Of a stretch of 11,453 bases of DNA, positions 1 through 6,529 are shown in pieces. The stretch is from contig CAUJFU010000108.1 in NCBI GenBank assembly GCA_963169055.1, forward strand, positions 1 through 11,453. The letters run 5' to 3'. Made by a program: the position numbers and the translations under genes. Each line of letters begins with the position of its first letter. The stretch's first letter is position 1. Under the pieces are notes generated by a model, which saw nothing but the letters and a program-made list of their open reading frames with translations, was not told the DNA's origin and ran no database searches. The DNA is from Myxococcota bacterium. Lineage in GTDB: Bacteria; Myxococcota_C; UBA6777.

Positions 1-850
1 GGTGCCTGTCAAAGTGGATGTGCGGATCGTAGCCGCAACGCATCGGTCGCTGCGGCATCTGGTGCAAGTGGGGGCCTTTCGAGAAGATCTGATGTATCGT
101 CTGCGGGTGGTTCCGATCTATCTACCGCCGTTGCGCGAACGTCGCGAGGATATCGAGTTGTTGCTGTGGCAATTTATCAAGAAGCGAAATCAACAGGGGC
201 GTCGGACGATCACGTCGATCTCGCCCGAAGCGATGCGCGCCCTGTTGAATCACGATTGGCCGGGGAATGTGCGCGAGTTGCAAAATGTCGTGGATTATGC
301 GTTTGCGGTGGGCCGAGGCGAGGAGTTTTTGTACGCAGAACTACCACCTGAATTCGATACAGCCCGTGGTTTGGCCGTCATGGGGCGCTCTGTGCATCTG
401 CCTCTGCCTGCTGGAGCGCATGTTGCCCTTGCATCAGACGAGATGCCGCACGCGCCGTTCTCTTCGGCTTCTTCATCGCCGTCCAATGCTTTGGGGCCAC
501 CGCCCTCTTCGTCGAACCTGCGTCTTCCGATCTCTTCGCCGTCATCTCGGCAGATTTCTTCCCCTGCTTCTTCGGCCTCTTTGCCGATCTCAGGGGCTTC
601 CGTGGGAGGGCACTCGTTTTCGATGCCATCTACAACGCAGGGAGTATGTGCGTTTCCTTCGGAACAGCGGACTTTTTCAGCGGAAGATCGGCGAATGGAG
701 ATGATCTGGCCGGGTTGGGAAGGGATGGAAGAGAAAGAGCGGATCGCTGCGGCGTTAGAGATCGCAGAAGGCCATTTGGAGCGCGCAGCAGAGATCATGG
801 GGATGAGTCGCACGACTTTTTGGCGAAAACGTCGTAGGTACGGGCTTTGA
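1..850 (+). CDS. Sigma-54-dependent transcriptional activator, C-terminal part (5' end outside window)
   Basis: This is the 3' part of an NtrC-type enhancer-binding protein, which uses ATP hydrolysis to remodel RNA polymerase carrying sigma-54. The reading frame is open from the left edge (first full codon at base 2), so the GTG there is probably internal and the regulatory domain and Walker motifs lie outside. Visible residues 1-118 are the end of the AAA+ domain: a sensor I-like segment (RIVAATHR), the arginine-finger region (FREDLMYRLRVVPIYLPPLRER, about 26-47) and sensor II (WPGNVREL, 86-93). Residues about 130-225 form an unusually long Ser/Pro/Ala-rich linker. A Fis-type helix-turn-helix closes the protein (about 244-282; RAAEIMGMSRTTFWRKR). 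The family call is firm; the target genes are unknown. I found no convincing -24/-12 promoter in the window. It may be co-transcribed with the downstream metA gene, 69 bases away. Confidence 0.95.
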   Translation, partial: VPVKVDVRIVAATHRSLRHLVQVGAFREDLMYRLRVVPIYLPPLRERREDIELLLWQFIKKRNQQGRRTITSISPEAMRALLNHDWPGNVRELQNVVDYAFAVGRGEEFLYAELPPEFDTARGLAVMGRSVHLPLPAGAHVALASDEMPHAPFSSASSSPSNALGPPPSSSNLRLPISSPSSRQISSPASSASLPISGASVGGHSFSMPSTTQGVCAFPSEQRTFSAEDRRMEMIWPGWEGMEEKERIAAALEIAEGHLERAAEIMGMSRTTFWRKRRRYGL

Positions 851-885
851 TCGATATGTGTTGTGGTGTGAGTCGTGAAACAGAG

Positions 886-906
886 GTTTGGGCCATCGAC
901 CCAAAC
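886..906 (+). promoter_or_regulatory. Perfect 7-bp hairpin just upstream of the metA ribosome-binding site
   Basis: GTTTGGG (886-892) and CCCAAAC (900-906) are exact complements around a 7-base loop. The stem ends about three bases before the AGAAAGG that serves the ATG at 920. No T-run follows on the plus strand, so an intrinsic terminator for the upstream gene is unlikely. A role in mRNA stability or translation of metA is inferred only from position. The space is short and I recognise no known riboswitch consensus. Confidence 0.4.
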
Positions 907-919
907 AGAAAGGCAAGTG

Positions 920-1975
920 ATGCTGGTACTCAATGAGAATCATCCTGCGCGGGCGGAACTACAAAAACAAACGGTTGTGATCGATCCAGAAACAGCGCAA
1001 CACGCGGATATTCGGGCGTTGCGCCTTGGCGTCATCAATCTGATGCCTGTGATGAACGAGACCGAGAACGATATCTTGCGCTGCATCAGCCATTCGGTGT
1101 TGCAGATCGAGCCGATCTGGATACGTAGCGCAACACGCGAGCAATCGGGGCGTTATACCTCTCTTGAGCACGTGCAAAGCTTTTATCAGACCTTGGAAGA
1201 AGCGACGCGAGACCGTGGCTTGGATGGTTTGATCGTGACGGGTGCGCCGATCGAGCGCTTGGATTTTGAAGAGGTCGATTATTGGGACGAGTTGCGGCAA
1301 GTGATGGATTATGCCCAACGCCACGTCTATTGCACGATGTATCTGTGCTGGGCGGCGATGGCAGCGGCGTTTCATTTCTATCGTGTCCCCAAAGTGATGT
1401 ACCCCGAAAAGCTGGCGGGTTTGTTTCGGTTAAAGAGCGTTTATGAGGACGACAACCCGTTTACGCGGGGGATGAATCCTGATGTGGCGATCTGTCAAAG
1501 CCGTTATACGGGCCTTGATTACGAGGCGATGCAACGTGAGATCGCCCAAGGGCGGATCTTGCCGCTGTTTGATTCACAAGATGTGGCCGAGGTCTTGGGC
1601 GGGCCGTTGGGAGTGACGGTGTTTGCTTCGTCGGATATGCGGGCCTTGTTTAACCTCGGCCATCTCGAATATCACGCAGCTACCATCGATCAAGAAGTCC
1701 AACGCGATCTGAGAAAGGGTTTGCATTACCCTGTTGAGAACTATTACCTCGATGCCATCGGGCGTACAGGCATCCCCCCGATGACGTGGCGTGCAGATCG
1801 ATCGTTGTTCTTTTCCAACTTCCTCAACGTCGCTTACGAGCAGATGAACCGCCATCCTCACAAAAAACACCGCTCTTTCGTGCTACACCCCTCCTACTCC
1901 GAGGCGAGCTTCAAGTATCGCGCCGAAGATGCCGGACTTCCCACCCACGTCCCGATCCCTGTCAACGCTTTTTGA
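920..1975 (+). CDS. metA: Homoserine O-acyltransferase, MetA/HTS family, probably acetyl-CoA-using (MetAA type)
   Basis: This cytosolic enzyme activates the hydroxyl of L-homoserine by acyl transfer, the first committed step of methionine synthesis. It has 351 residues; E. coli MetA has 309, and the extra length is mostly C-terminal. The core aligns with E. coli: LGVINLMPVMNETEN (36-50), TGAP (107-110), the nucleophile Cys143 in YLCWAA (E. coli C142), and His248 and Glu250 in GHLEY (E. coli H235 and E237 in HPEY). After TGAP comes I-E (Glu112), where E. coli has L-G. Glu at that site is associated with acetyl-CoA use in Bacillus-type enzymes and Gly with succinyl-CoA, so O-acetylhomoserine is the likely product. 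The start is ATG 920 because AGAAAGG lies 6 bases upstream and the N-terminus then matches E. coli in length. A GTG at 875 in frame would add 15 residues and include the hairpin. The gene converges with the next one at a 2-base gap. Confidence 0.93.
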   Translation: MLVLNENHPARAELQKQTVVIDPETAQHADIRALRLGVINLMPVMNETENDILRCISHSVLQIEPIWIRSATREQSGRYTSLEHVQSFYQTLEEATRDRGLDGLIVTGAPIERLDFEEVDYWDELRQVMDYAQRHVYCTMYLCWAAMAAAFHFYRVPKVMYPEKLAGLFRLKSVYEDDNPFTRGMNPDVAICQSRYTGLDYEAMQREIAQGRILPLFDSQDVAEVLGGPLGVTVFASSDMRALFNLGHLEYHAATIDQEVQRDLRKGLHYPVENYYLDAIGRTGIPPMTWRADRSLFFSNFLNVAYEQMNRHPHKKHRSFVLHPSYSEASFKYRAEDAGLPTHVPIPVNAF

Positions 1976-1977
1976 GA

Positions 1978-2352
1978 TTACGGTTCTCGACAGAGTTGGC
2001 GGATCATCTTTCCTTCTTTCGTGTCGTCTCCAAGGCGGCGACTCCAACACTCTTCGATGCACTTGTCAGTGATCTTGGGAAGGTTGGCTTCTTTGCCATC
2101 TTCTTTGTACTGTTTGGTGTGGGTTTGGATGCAGTTTTGCTTGCAAGCATTGAGAAACAAACGGCATTCATCGCTGGGTGATTTCGGCCAACCGTCTTTA
2201 TCCACAGGTTTGGCGATGGCGGGTGGGGCGGATTTGTTGGCGATCCCAAGCCAGTTCCATGCTGCATAACTTGCGAAGATGCTGCCGAGACCGCCCGCGA
2301 TGCCCAAAACGAATTTTAGGGTGAGTGTTTTGGCGTTCAGTTTTTCGTTCAT
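1978..2352 (-). CDS. Small membrane-anchored protein with twin CX3C cysteine motif, unknown function
   Basis: This encodes 124 residues. The start is ATG at 2352, preceded by an excellent GGAGG 6 bases upstream; a TTG directly before it is in frame but unlikely to be used. Residues about 11-37 form one hydrophobic segment (LKFVLGIAGGLGSIFASYAAW), read as an uncleaved membrane anchor or a signal sequence without an evident cleavage site. A Pro/Ala/Lys linker follows. The polar C-terminal domain holds six cysteines: C63, C70, C74, C98, C102 and C121. C70-X3-C74 and C98-X3-C102 form a twin CX3C pattern, consistent with a disulphide-locked helical hairpin outside the cytoplasm. I do not recognise the family. 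The strong ribosome-binding site, the sensible domain layout and the tight convergence with metA make it a real gene. Confidence 0.8.
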   Translation of the reverse strand: MNEKLNAKTLTLKFVLGIAGGLGSIFASYAAWNWLGIANKSAPPAIAKPVDKDGWPKSPSDECRLFLNACKQNCIQTHTKQYKEDGKEANLPKITDKCIEECWSRRLGDDTKEGKMIRQLCREP

Positions 2353-2473
2353 CAAAAGCCTCCGTCTATTCGAGGAAAGTGCGCTTTCAGGTGTTGAGAA
2401 ACATCTTGGTTGGGGTGGTTATAGCAGGGGTCGGGGCCATAAGGATAGGAGTGACGCAGCGGGATGAAGTTTT

Positions 2474-2595
2474 GTGGGGCGCGGCCCCACGCCCCGCAAG
2501 GGAGCGCGGCCCCCTTGACCCCGTATTGGCGAAGAGAGCACAGGTTTTCAAACCAACAACTTCGTCGCTTGGAATACTGCGAACACGGGGTTTGC
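2474..2595 (+). repeat. Dispersed hairpin repeat, copy A (plus orientation)
   Basis: This is the first of four related intergenic copies. It holds two stems: GTGGGGC (2474-2480) with GCCCCAC (2484-2490), and CAAGGG (2497-2502) with CCCTTG (2512-2517). Shared words follow: ACCCCGTATTGGCG, a TTTTCAAAC-like stretch, CGCTTG, and GCGAACACGGGGTTT at the end. It lies in the 458-base gap between the twin-CX3C gene and tpx. The rest of that gap has no credible gene: 2353-2473 shows nothing I can name, and 2596-2810 is tpx leader. Short frames through the repeat are artefacts of its composition. Confidence 0.75.
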
Positions 2596-2766
2596 CGACC
2601 GCGCAAGTCCTGTCCTGTCAGGGTACAGAGATTTTTTCCAAGAAATCGGCGAGCAGACGAAGATAAGGCGAAACGATTGGAGAGGTTGTGCATCCAAAGG
2701 CCCAACCTTGGGATCGATCCAAGCTCGGCCAGAGGGGCCTTCCAAAACAACCCGATCTTGCGACAC

Positions 2767-2785
2767 TTTGGGGACATCCCCCAAA
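2767..2785 (+). promoter_or_regulatory. Perfect 7-bp hairpin in the tpx leader
   Basis: TTTGGGG (2767-2773) pairs exactly with CCCCAAA (2779-2785) around a 5-base loop, ending 12 bases before the GAGGAG ribosome-binding site of tpx. No T-run follows on the plus strand. It may act in the tpx leader or belong to a second repeat family; the sequence alone cannot decide. No clear -35/-10 pair was found between 2596 and 2766. Confidence 0.35.
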
Positions 2786-2810
2786 CCCCCACGCGATGAG
2801 GAGAAAAAAC

Positions 2811-3305
2811 ATGGCGACCATTACACTCAAAGGCAATCCAATTCACACATCGGGCGATCTTCCTGCGGTGGGTTCGGCCTCACCGGACTTTACGTTGACC
2901 ACAGCGGCTTTGCAAGATGTGTCTTTGGCGCATTATGCGGGCAAGCGAAAAGTGTTGAACATCTTCCCTAGCGTGGATACGCCCGTTTGTGCTTCTTCTG
3001 TGCGCGCCTTTAATGCCAAAGCTGCGGGCAAAGACAACGTCGTGGTGCTGAATGTCTCCGCTGATCTGCCTTTTGCGATGAAGCGCTTTTGTGCTGCCGA
3101 AGGTCTCCAAGGTGTCGAGAGCCTGTCCTCGTTTCGCAGCGAATTTGCAAAGCGTTTTGGTTTGCAGATCACGGATGGACCGTTGGCAGGGCTTTGTTCG
3201 CGGGCTGTTTTGGTGTTGGATGAAAACAACAAGGTGATCCACGCAGAACAAGTCCCTGAGATCGCGCAAGAACCCAACTACGATGCCGCTCTTGCCGCTC
3301 TGTAA
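2811..3305 (+). CDS. tpx: Thiol peroxidase (atypical 2-Cys peroxiredoxin, Tpx)
   Basis: The enzyme reduces hydrogen peroxide and organic hydroperoxides and is itself reduced by the thioredoxin system. It has 164 residues, against 168 for E. coli Tpx, and aligns along its whole length. Landmarks are [18 protein letters not shown] with the peroxidatic Cys60, [12 protein letters not shown] with the resolving Cys94, [12 protein letters not shown], and a C-terminal [11 protein letters not shown]. Both catalytic cysteines are present, so it should be active. An extra Cys at about position 128 (GLCSRA, where E. coli has GLAARA) is a small oddity. The start is ATG 2811, with GAGGAG seven bases upstream; upstream in-frame codons translate leader sequence unrelated to Tpx. 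It is a monocistronic gene in long gaps, flanked by inverted repeat copies A and B. Confidence 0.97.
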   Translation: MATITLKGNPIHTSGDLPAVGSASPDFTLTTAALQDVSLAHYAGKRKVLNIFPSVDTPVCASSVRAFNAKAAGKDNVVVLNVSADLPFAMKRFCAAEGLQGVESLSSFRSEFAKRFGLQITDGPLAGLCSRAVLVLDENNKVIHAEQVPEIAQEPNYDAALAAL

Positions 3306-3426
3306 TCTCCGCGCTCTCGAAGATATCAGCGGCCCAATGCGAGGCATCGCTTGACTTGGTCGCTTCGAAGGTTTCGGTGGATTGGGGGGAATACAACTCG
3401 ATTTAAAAAAATACCACCAGAAAAAA

Positions 3427-3547
3427 GCCGTGTTCGCGACGCTTCAAGCGACATAGTCGTTGTTTTGAAAAACAGCGATCGTTTCGCCAATACGGGGTTA
3501 AGGGGCGGCAGTCCCTTGTGGGGTCTGGGGCAACGCCCCATCAAACA
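3427..3547 (-). repeat. Dispersed hairpin repeat, copy B (minus orientation)
   Basis: The reverse complement matches copies A and C: CCCCACAAGGGACTG, ACCCCGTATTGGCGAA, a TTTTTCAAAAC stretch, GTCGCTTGAAGCG and CGCGAACACGG. On the plus strand the stems are AAGGG (3500-3504) with CCCTT (3513-3517), and TGGGGC (3526-3531) with GCCCCA (3535-3540). The second stem differs in sequence from copy A yet still pairs fully. It faces copy A across tpx. Elsewhere in the 406-base gap, 3306-3426 shows nothing I can name, and 3548-3711 is leader of the ABC operon. Confidence 0.75.
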
Positions 3548-3639
3548 AAACCAACAATCCGTACCAACCGAGAGAAGAAAGAGCATCTTTTTTGCGATCA
3601 CGGCATCTTTGTAGGAACAAGGATGTTGAGCGAGCGTCT

Positions 3640-3660
3640 GTTTGGTGCGAGACACCAAGC
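3640..3660 (+). promoter_or_regulatory. Hairpin in the leader of the ABC-exporter operon
   Basis: G-T-TTGGTG (3640-3647) pairs with CACCAA-G-C (3653-3660) around a CGAGA loop: seven standard pairs and one G-T pair. It lies about 40 bases before the ribosome-binding site of the ATPase gene. There is no T-run, so an intrinsic terminator is not supported. It could be an operator or an mRNA element; no function can be assigned. Confidence 0.3.
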
Positions 3661-3711
3661 GAGGGCGCGTTAGGAAACCACAGCGAAAGCATGTTGAGAA
3701 GGAGTTGTGTG

Positions 3712-4959
3712 ATGTTTGATGCGAAAGACTCTGGAAATCAGGAGGCGCAACGCAGCGCTCGTTACACAAACGGCTCGTCTCATCGTGCTAAAACCAACGA
3801 ACATCCGCCCTTTGCCAAGGAGTATTCGCCCTCTTTTGTTTATAAAGCAGAAGAAGCCGACACAACCGCTCGAAAAAAAGCCTCCGTTTCTTTGGCTTCT
3901 GCGGTCGATCGTGCGGTGAGCGAAACATGGGAAGGGGCGGGGCAAGCAAGCATGGCTCCGATGCCTGTGTTGGATTTTGCGTCGGGGCGTGCTTATGCAC
4001 AACGCGAAGAGCCTGTTGTAGCCGTTGAGTTGCGAGGCGTGACCAAGCGTTATGGTTCTTTGGTGGCTGTCGATCAGCTTGACCTTGCGATCCCGATCGG
4101 TGAGATATTTGGGATGTTGGGGCCGAACGGTGCGGGGAAAACGACGACGATCCAGATGTTGTGTGGTTTATTGAAGCCCGATGAAGGCGAGATATGGGTG
4201 CAAGGATCGTGTTTGTCTTCTTCGCCAGATGCGCGTAGACACATCGGTGTTTGTCCCCAACAATTGGTGTTGTGGGAGAAGATGACGCCTTTGGAGCAAT
4301 TGGTGTTTTTGGCGTCCGCGTACGATATCCCTGAAAAGATCGCGCACCCACGGGCCTTATCGATGTTGAAGGCGTTGGGTTTGTGGGAAAAGCGCGACAC
4401 GCTCGCCAAATATCTTTCGGGCGGGATGAAGCGGCGGTTGAATTTGCTGATGGCGTTGATCCACGAACCGTCGATCTTGGTGCTCGATGAGCCAGAGGCA
4501 GGTCTTGATCCGCAAAGTCGGGTGTTGGTTCGGGAGTATGTGCGGGCTTGGGTACGCGAAGGACAACGCACCGTGATCTTGACCAGTCACAACATGGATG
4601 AGGTCGAGCGTTTGGCTGATCGGGTGGCCGTGATGGATCGGGGGCAGTTGTTGTCGCTTGATACACCCGAACAATTGAAGCGTCAACATCAGCAAGGCGA
4701 TCTGTTGGAGATCGAGATCGCCGATGCAGCGCAACCTCATCTCGAAGAAGCGTTGTTTGTCTTGCATCAAATCGCTTCGGATGTCCGATGGGAAGGCACG
4801 ATTGTTTCGATGCGGATGGATTCTTTGGTCGAGCATCTCTCCTTGGTCTTGGGGGTCTTTCGGCGTTTTAAGATTGCGATCCAAGCGGTGCGTACGCGCC
4901 CATCGACGCTGGAAGATGCCTTTATCTCCTTAACGGGTCGGGCTTTGCGTGATGAGTGA
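3712..4959 (+). CDS. ABC-2 type exporter, ATP-binding protein (CcmA/DrrA-like)
   Basis: This is the ATPase subunit of a transporter completed by the permease at 5038. Counting from ATG 3712 it has 415 residues. The nucleotide-binding domain starts near residue 103: Walker A GPNGAGKTT (137-145), Q-loop Gln183, signature LSGGMKRRL (235-243), Walker B ILVLDE ending at Glu260 followed by PEAGLD, and H-loop His293. All catalytic residues are present. The C-terminal portion (about 310-415) ends with the TLEDAFISLTG motif typical of ABC-2 ATPases. The start is supported by AAGGAG seven bases upstream; a TTG at 3592 is in frame but lacks such a site. The first 100 residues are an unusual polar, low-complexity extension. 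A start at the Met of ASMAPMP (about residue 81) would remove most of it. The substrate is unknown; antibiotic, lipid or polysaccharide export are all possible for this class. Confidence 0.93.
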   Translation: MFDAKDSGNQEAQRSARYTNGSSHRAKTNEHPPFAKEYSPSFVYKAEEADTTARKKASVSLASAVDRAVSETWEGAGQASMAPMPVLDFASGRAYAQREEPVVAVELRGVTKRYGSLVAVDQLDLAIPIGEIFGMLGPNGAGKTTTIQMLCGLLKPDEGEIWVQGSCLSSSPDARRHIGVCPQQLVLWEKMTPLEQLVFLASAYDIPEKIAHPRALSMLKALGLWEKRDTLAKYLSGGMKRRLNLLMALIHEPSILVLDEPEAGLDPQSRVLVREYVRAWVREGQRTVILTSHNMDEVERLADRVAVMDRGQLLSLDTPEQLKRQHQQGDLLEIEIADAAQPHLEEALFVLHQIASDVRWEGTIVSMRMDSLVEHLSLVLGVFRRFKIAIQAVRTRPSTLEDAFISLTGRALRDE

Positions 4960-5038
4960 CGATCCCCCGATGTTGGAAGACGTACTCTATCCTGAGACGG
5001 GCGGGCTTTTGGCGATGGATGGCGAAAGGGGCGGTTGA
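4952..5038 (+). CDS. Possible 28-codon micro-ORF bridging the ABC ATPase and permease genes
   Basis: An ATG at 4952 sits inside the last codons of the ATPase gene (ATGAGTGA overlap). The frame runs 28 codons to a TGA at 5036-5038, which overlaps the permease ATG (TGATG). Thus it fills the 78-base spacer completely and is linked to both neighbours by the overlaps typical of translational coupling. The predicted peptide is acidic at the start (MSDDPPMLEDV) and Gly-rich at the end (GERGG), with no membrane segment. The AAAGGGG for the permease lies within its last codons. It may encode a small subunit, or only carry ribosomes to the permease start. A spacer of this length staying open by chance is also possible. 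Confidence 0.35.
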   Translation: MSDDPPMLEDVLYPETGGLLAMDGERGG

Positions 5039-6288
5039 TGCGCTTGTGGAGTGTGTTTCGCAAAAGTATCCGCGAACAATGGCGGGAGCCTTGGGGACTG
5101 GCGCTGACGTTGGGAACCGCCCCGTTTTTTGTGTTGCTGTATTGGTTGTTTTTTGGCGGGACGACGCCTTTTGTGGTGTTGGTCTTTGAAGAAGGCCGCC
5201 CATCGCTCAAGGCCGATACTGCTGCAAAGTCTTCTGCTGGGATGCCTTCCAAGACAAACTCTCCTGCGGCTTCCAAGACAAAGGCCACCGCGACTACTGT
5301 TTCCAAAGAAGAAGAGGTCTCTGCGGGAGGGCAGTTGGTGAAGCTGCTGTCTTCGTTGAAACGCCCGCGTGGTGGGGCTTTGATGAAGGCGAGTTTGGTG
5401 GAGGGGCTTGCAGAAGCCAAACAGCGATTGACGCGCAGACAAGCAGCAGCTTTGGTGGTGGTTCCTCGGGGATTTTTGCAAGCTTTGGCAGGAGCGGAGG
5501 CCACAGCCAAAAAACCAAAACTTCGGATAGTCGGGGATTTTACCGATCCACAGTATGCGTCTGTGGCGGTGGTTTTGAATGCAGCGTTGCAGCGCTTTGT
5601 CCAAGAAGCGACCAACACCCCGATGCCCGTCGAAGTGGCAAAAGAAGCGATCGCTCGTTCCGATCAGCGAACGGAGTTTGAGAACTACGTCCCGGGTTTG
5701 CTGATCTTGTCGGTGGTGATGCTGATCTTTTCGGCGGCGATGACCATCACTTACGAGGTGGAGATGGGGACATTGCGACGGTTGCAATTGTCCAATCTTT
5801 CGGCGTTTTCGTTGTTGTTGGGGATCGCGCTGTCGCAGGTGTTGTTGGGGACGCTGTCGGTGTTGTTGACCTTTGGGATGGCGGCGATCTTGGGCTTTCG
5901 CAGCCAAGGCCCGCTGTGGGTGGCGATCTTGGTGGGGGCTGTGACGAGCTTGTCGATTATGGGCGTGGCGATGATCGTGGCGTCTTTTGCGCGGACCGTG
6001 ACGGAAGCCTTCTTGCTATCGAACTTTCCATTGTTTTTGTTGATGTTCTTTTCGGGGGCGATCCGACCGATCCCGAAAGTGCCGCTTGGGGTGATCGGGG
6101 GGCGAGAGATCGGGTTGTACGACTTTTTGCAGCCCACGCATGCGGTGGTGGCGCTCAACAAAGTGCTGACTTTTGGCGCGTCCTTGCGGGATGTGGTGTT
6201 TGAGGTTGGCGCGGTGTTGGTGCTCGCAGCCCTGTACTTTGGGGTGGGGGTTGCGTTGTTTCATCTGCGTCGGATGCGTATCGCCTGA
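5038..6288 (+). CDS. ABC-2 type exporter, permease protein
   Basis: This is the membrane partner of the ATPase at 3712. Its 416 residues have the ABC2_membrane_3/YhgE-like layout: one N-terminal membrane helix (about 24-44), a large extracytoplasmic domain (about 45-217), then five helices (about 218-238, 258-280, 294-318, 322-344, 387-409). The FFSGAIRPIPKVP segment (about 337-349) resembles the conserved region before the last loop in this family. The external domain begins with a Lys/Ala/Ser/Thr-rich low-complexity stretch (about 56-98) not expected in the family core. The start is ATG 5038, with AAAGGGG upstream and a TGATG overlap with the micro-ORF; a TTG one codon earlier is less likely. 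ATPase and permease form one operon. With one permease gene visible, a homodimer is the simplest assembly. Confidence 0.92.
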   Translation: MRLWSVFRKSIREQWREPWGLALTLGTAPFFVLLYWLFFGGTTPFVVLVFEEGRPSLKADTAAKSSAGMPSKTNSPAASKTKATATTVSKEEEVSAGGQLVKLLSSLKRPRGGALMKASLVEGLAEAKQRLTRRQAAALVVVPRGFLQALAGAEATAKKPKLRIVGDFTDPQYASVAVVLNAALQRFVQEATNTPMPVEVAKEAIARSDQRTEFENYVPGLLILSVVMLIFSAAMTITYEVEMGTLRRLQLSNLSAFSLLLGIALSQVLLGTLSVLLTFGMAAILGFRSQGPLWVAILVGAVTSLSIMGVAMIVASFARTVTEAFLLSNFPLFLLMFFSGAIRPIPKVPLGVIGGREIGLYDFLQPTHAVVALNKVLTFGASLRDVVFEVGAVLVLAALYFGVGVALFHLRRMRIA

Positions 6289-6310
6289 ACGCCTCATCGT
6301 GTTTTATTTT

Positions 6311-6436
6311 TGTGGGGTTCCACCCCACGCCCCGCAAGGGACCGATGGCCCCTTGACCCCTTGTTGGCGGGACGTTGCGAGGTTTTTCAAACAAACAGCG
6401 GTGCCGCTTGAAGTGCCTCGAACACGGGGGGGGTTT
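6311..6436 (+). repeat. Dispersed hairpin repeat, copy C (plus orientation)
   Basis: This closely matches copy A: ACGCCCCGCAAGGGA, CCCCTTGACCCC, TTGGCG, GGTTTTTCAAACAAACA, CCGCTTGAAG and CGAACACGGGG. Stems are GTGGGG (6312-6317) with CCCCAC (6323-6328), and CAAGGG (6335-6340) with CCCTTG (6350-6355). A further short hairpin, AGCGG-TG-CCGCT, lies near 6397-6408. It lies between the permease stop and the gene at 6530, where no other gene is evident. It faces copy D across that gene. Confidence 0.75.
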
Positions 6437-6529
6437 TATGCGCTGTTTGTTTCGGGAGGAATTTCTGTGGGATTTCTGCGGATTTGTGGGGCGTTTGGAT
6501 GGTTTGGGCGATCGTGAAGGGAGGTGCAG

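Noticed and set aside
2688-2810. N-terminal extension of Tpx by 41 codons
   Set aside because: The ATG at 2811 has a strong GAGGAG, and translation from there matches Tpx from the first residues.
2325-2846. Several short frames on both strands between the twin-CX3C gene and tpx
   Set aside because: They run through repeat copy A and the tpx leader; similar peptides recur at the other repeat copies, showing they come from the repeat.
3788-4666. 292-codon minus-strand open frame opposite the ABC ATPase
   Set aside because: It mirrors a gene with complete ABC motifs; its translation is Pro/Arg/Thr/His-rich with no recognisable domain.
4987-5907. 306-codon minus-strand open frame opposite the permease
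   Set aside because: Its product is dominated by Gln, His and Arg, typical of an antisense shadow; the plus strand encodes a credible permease.
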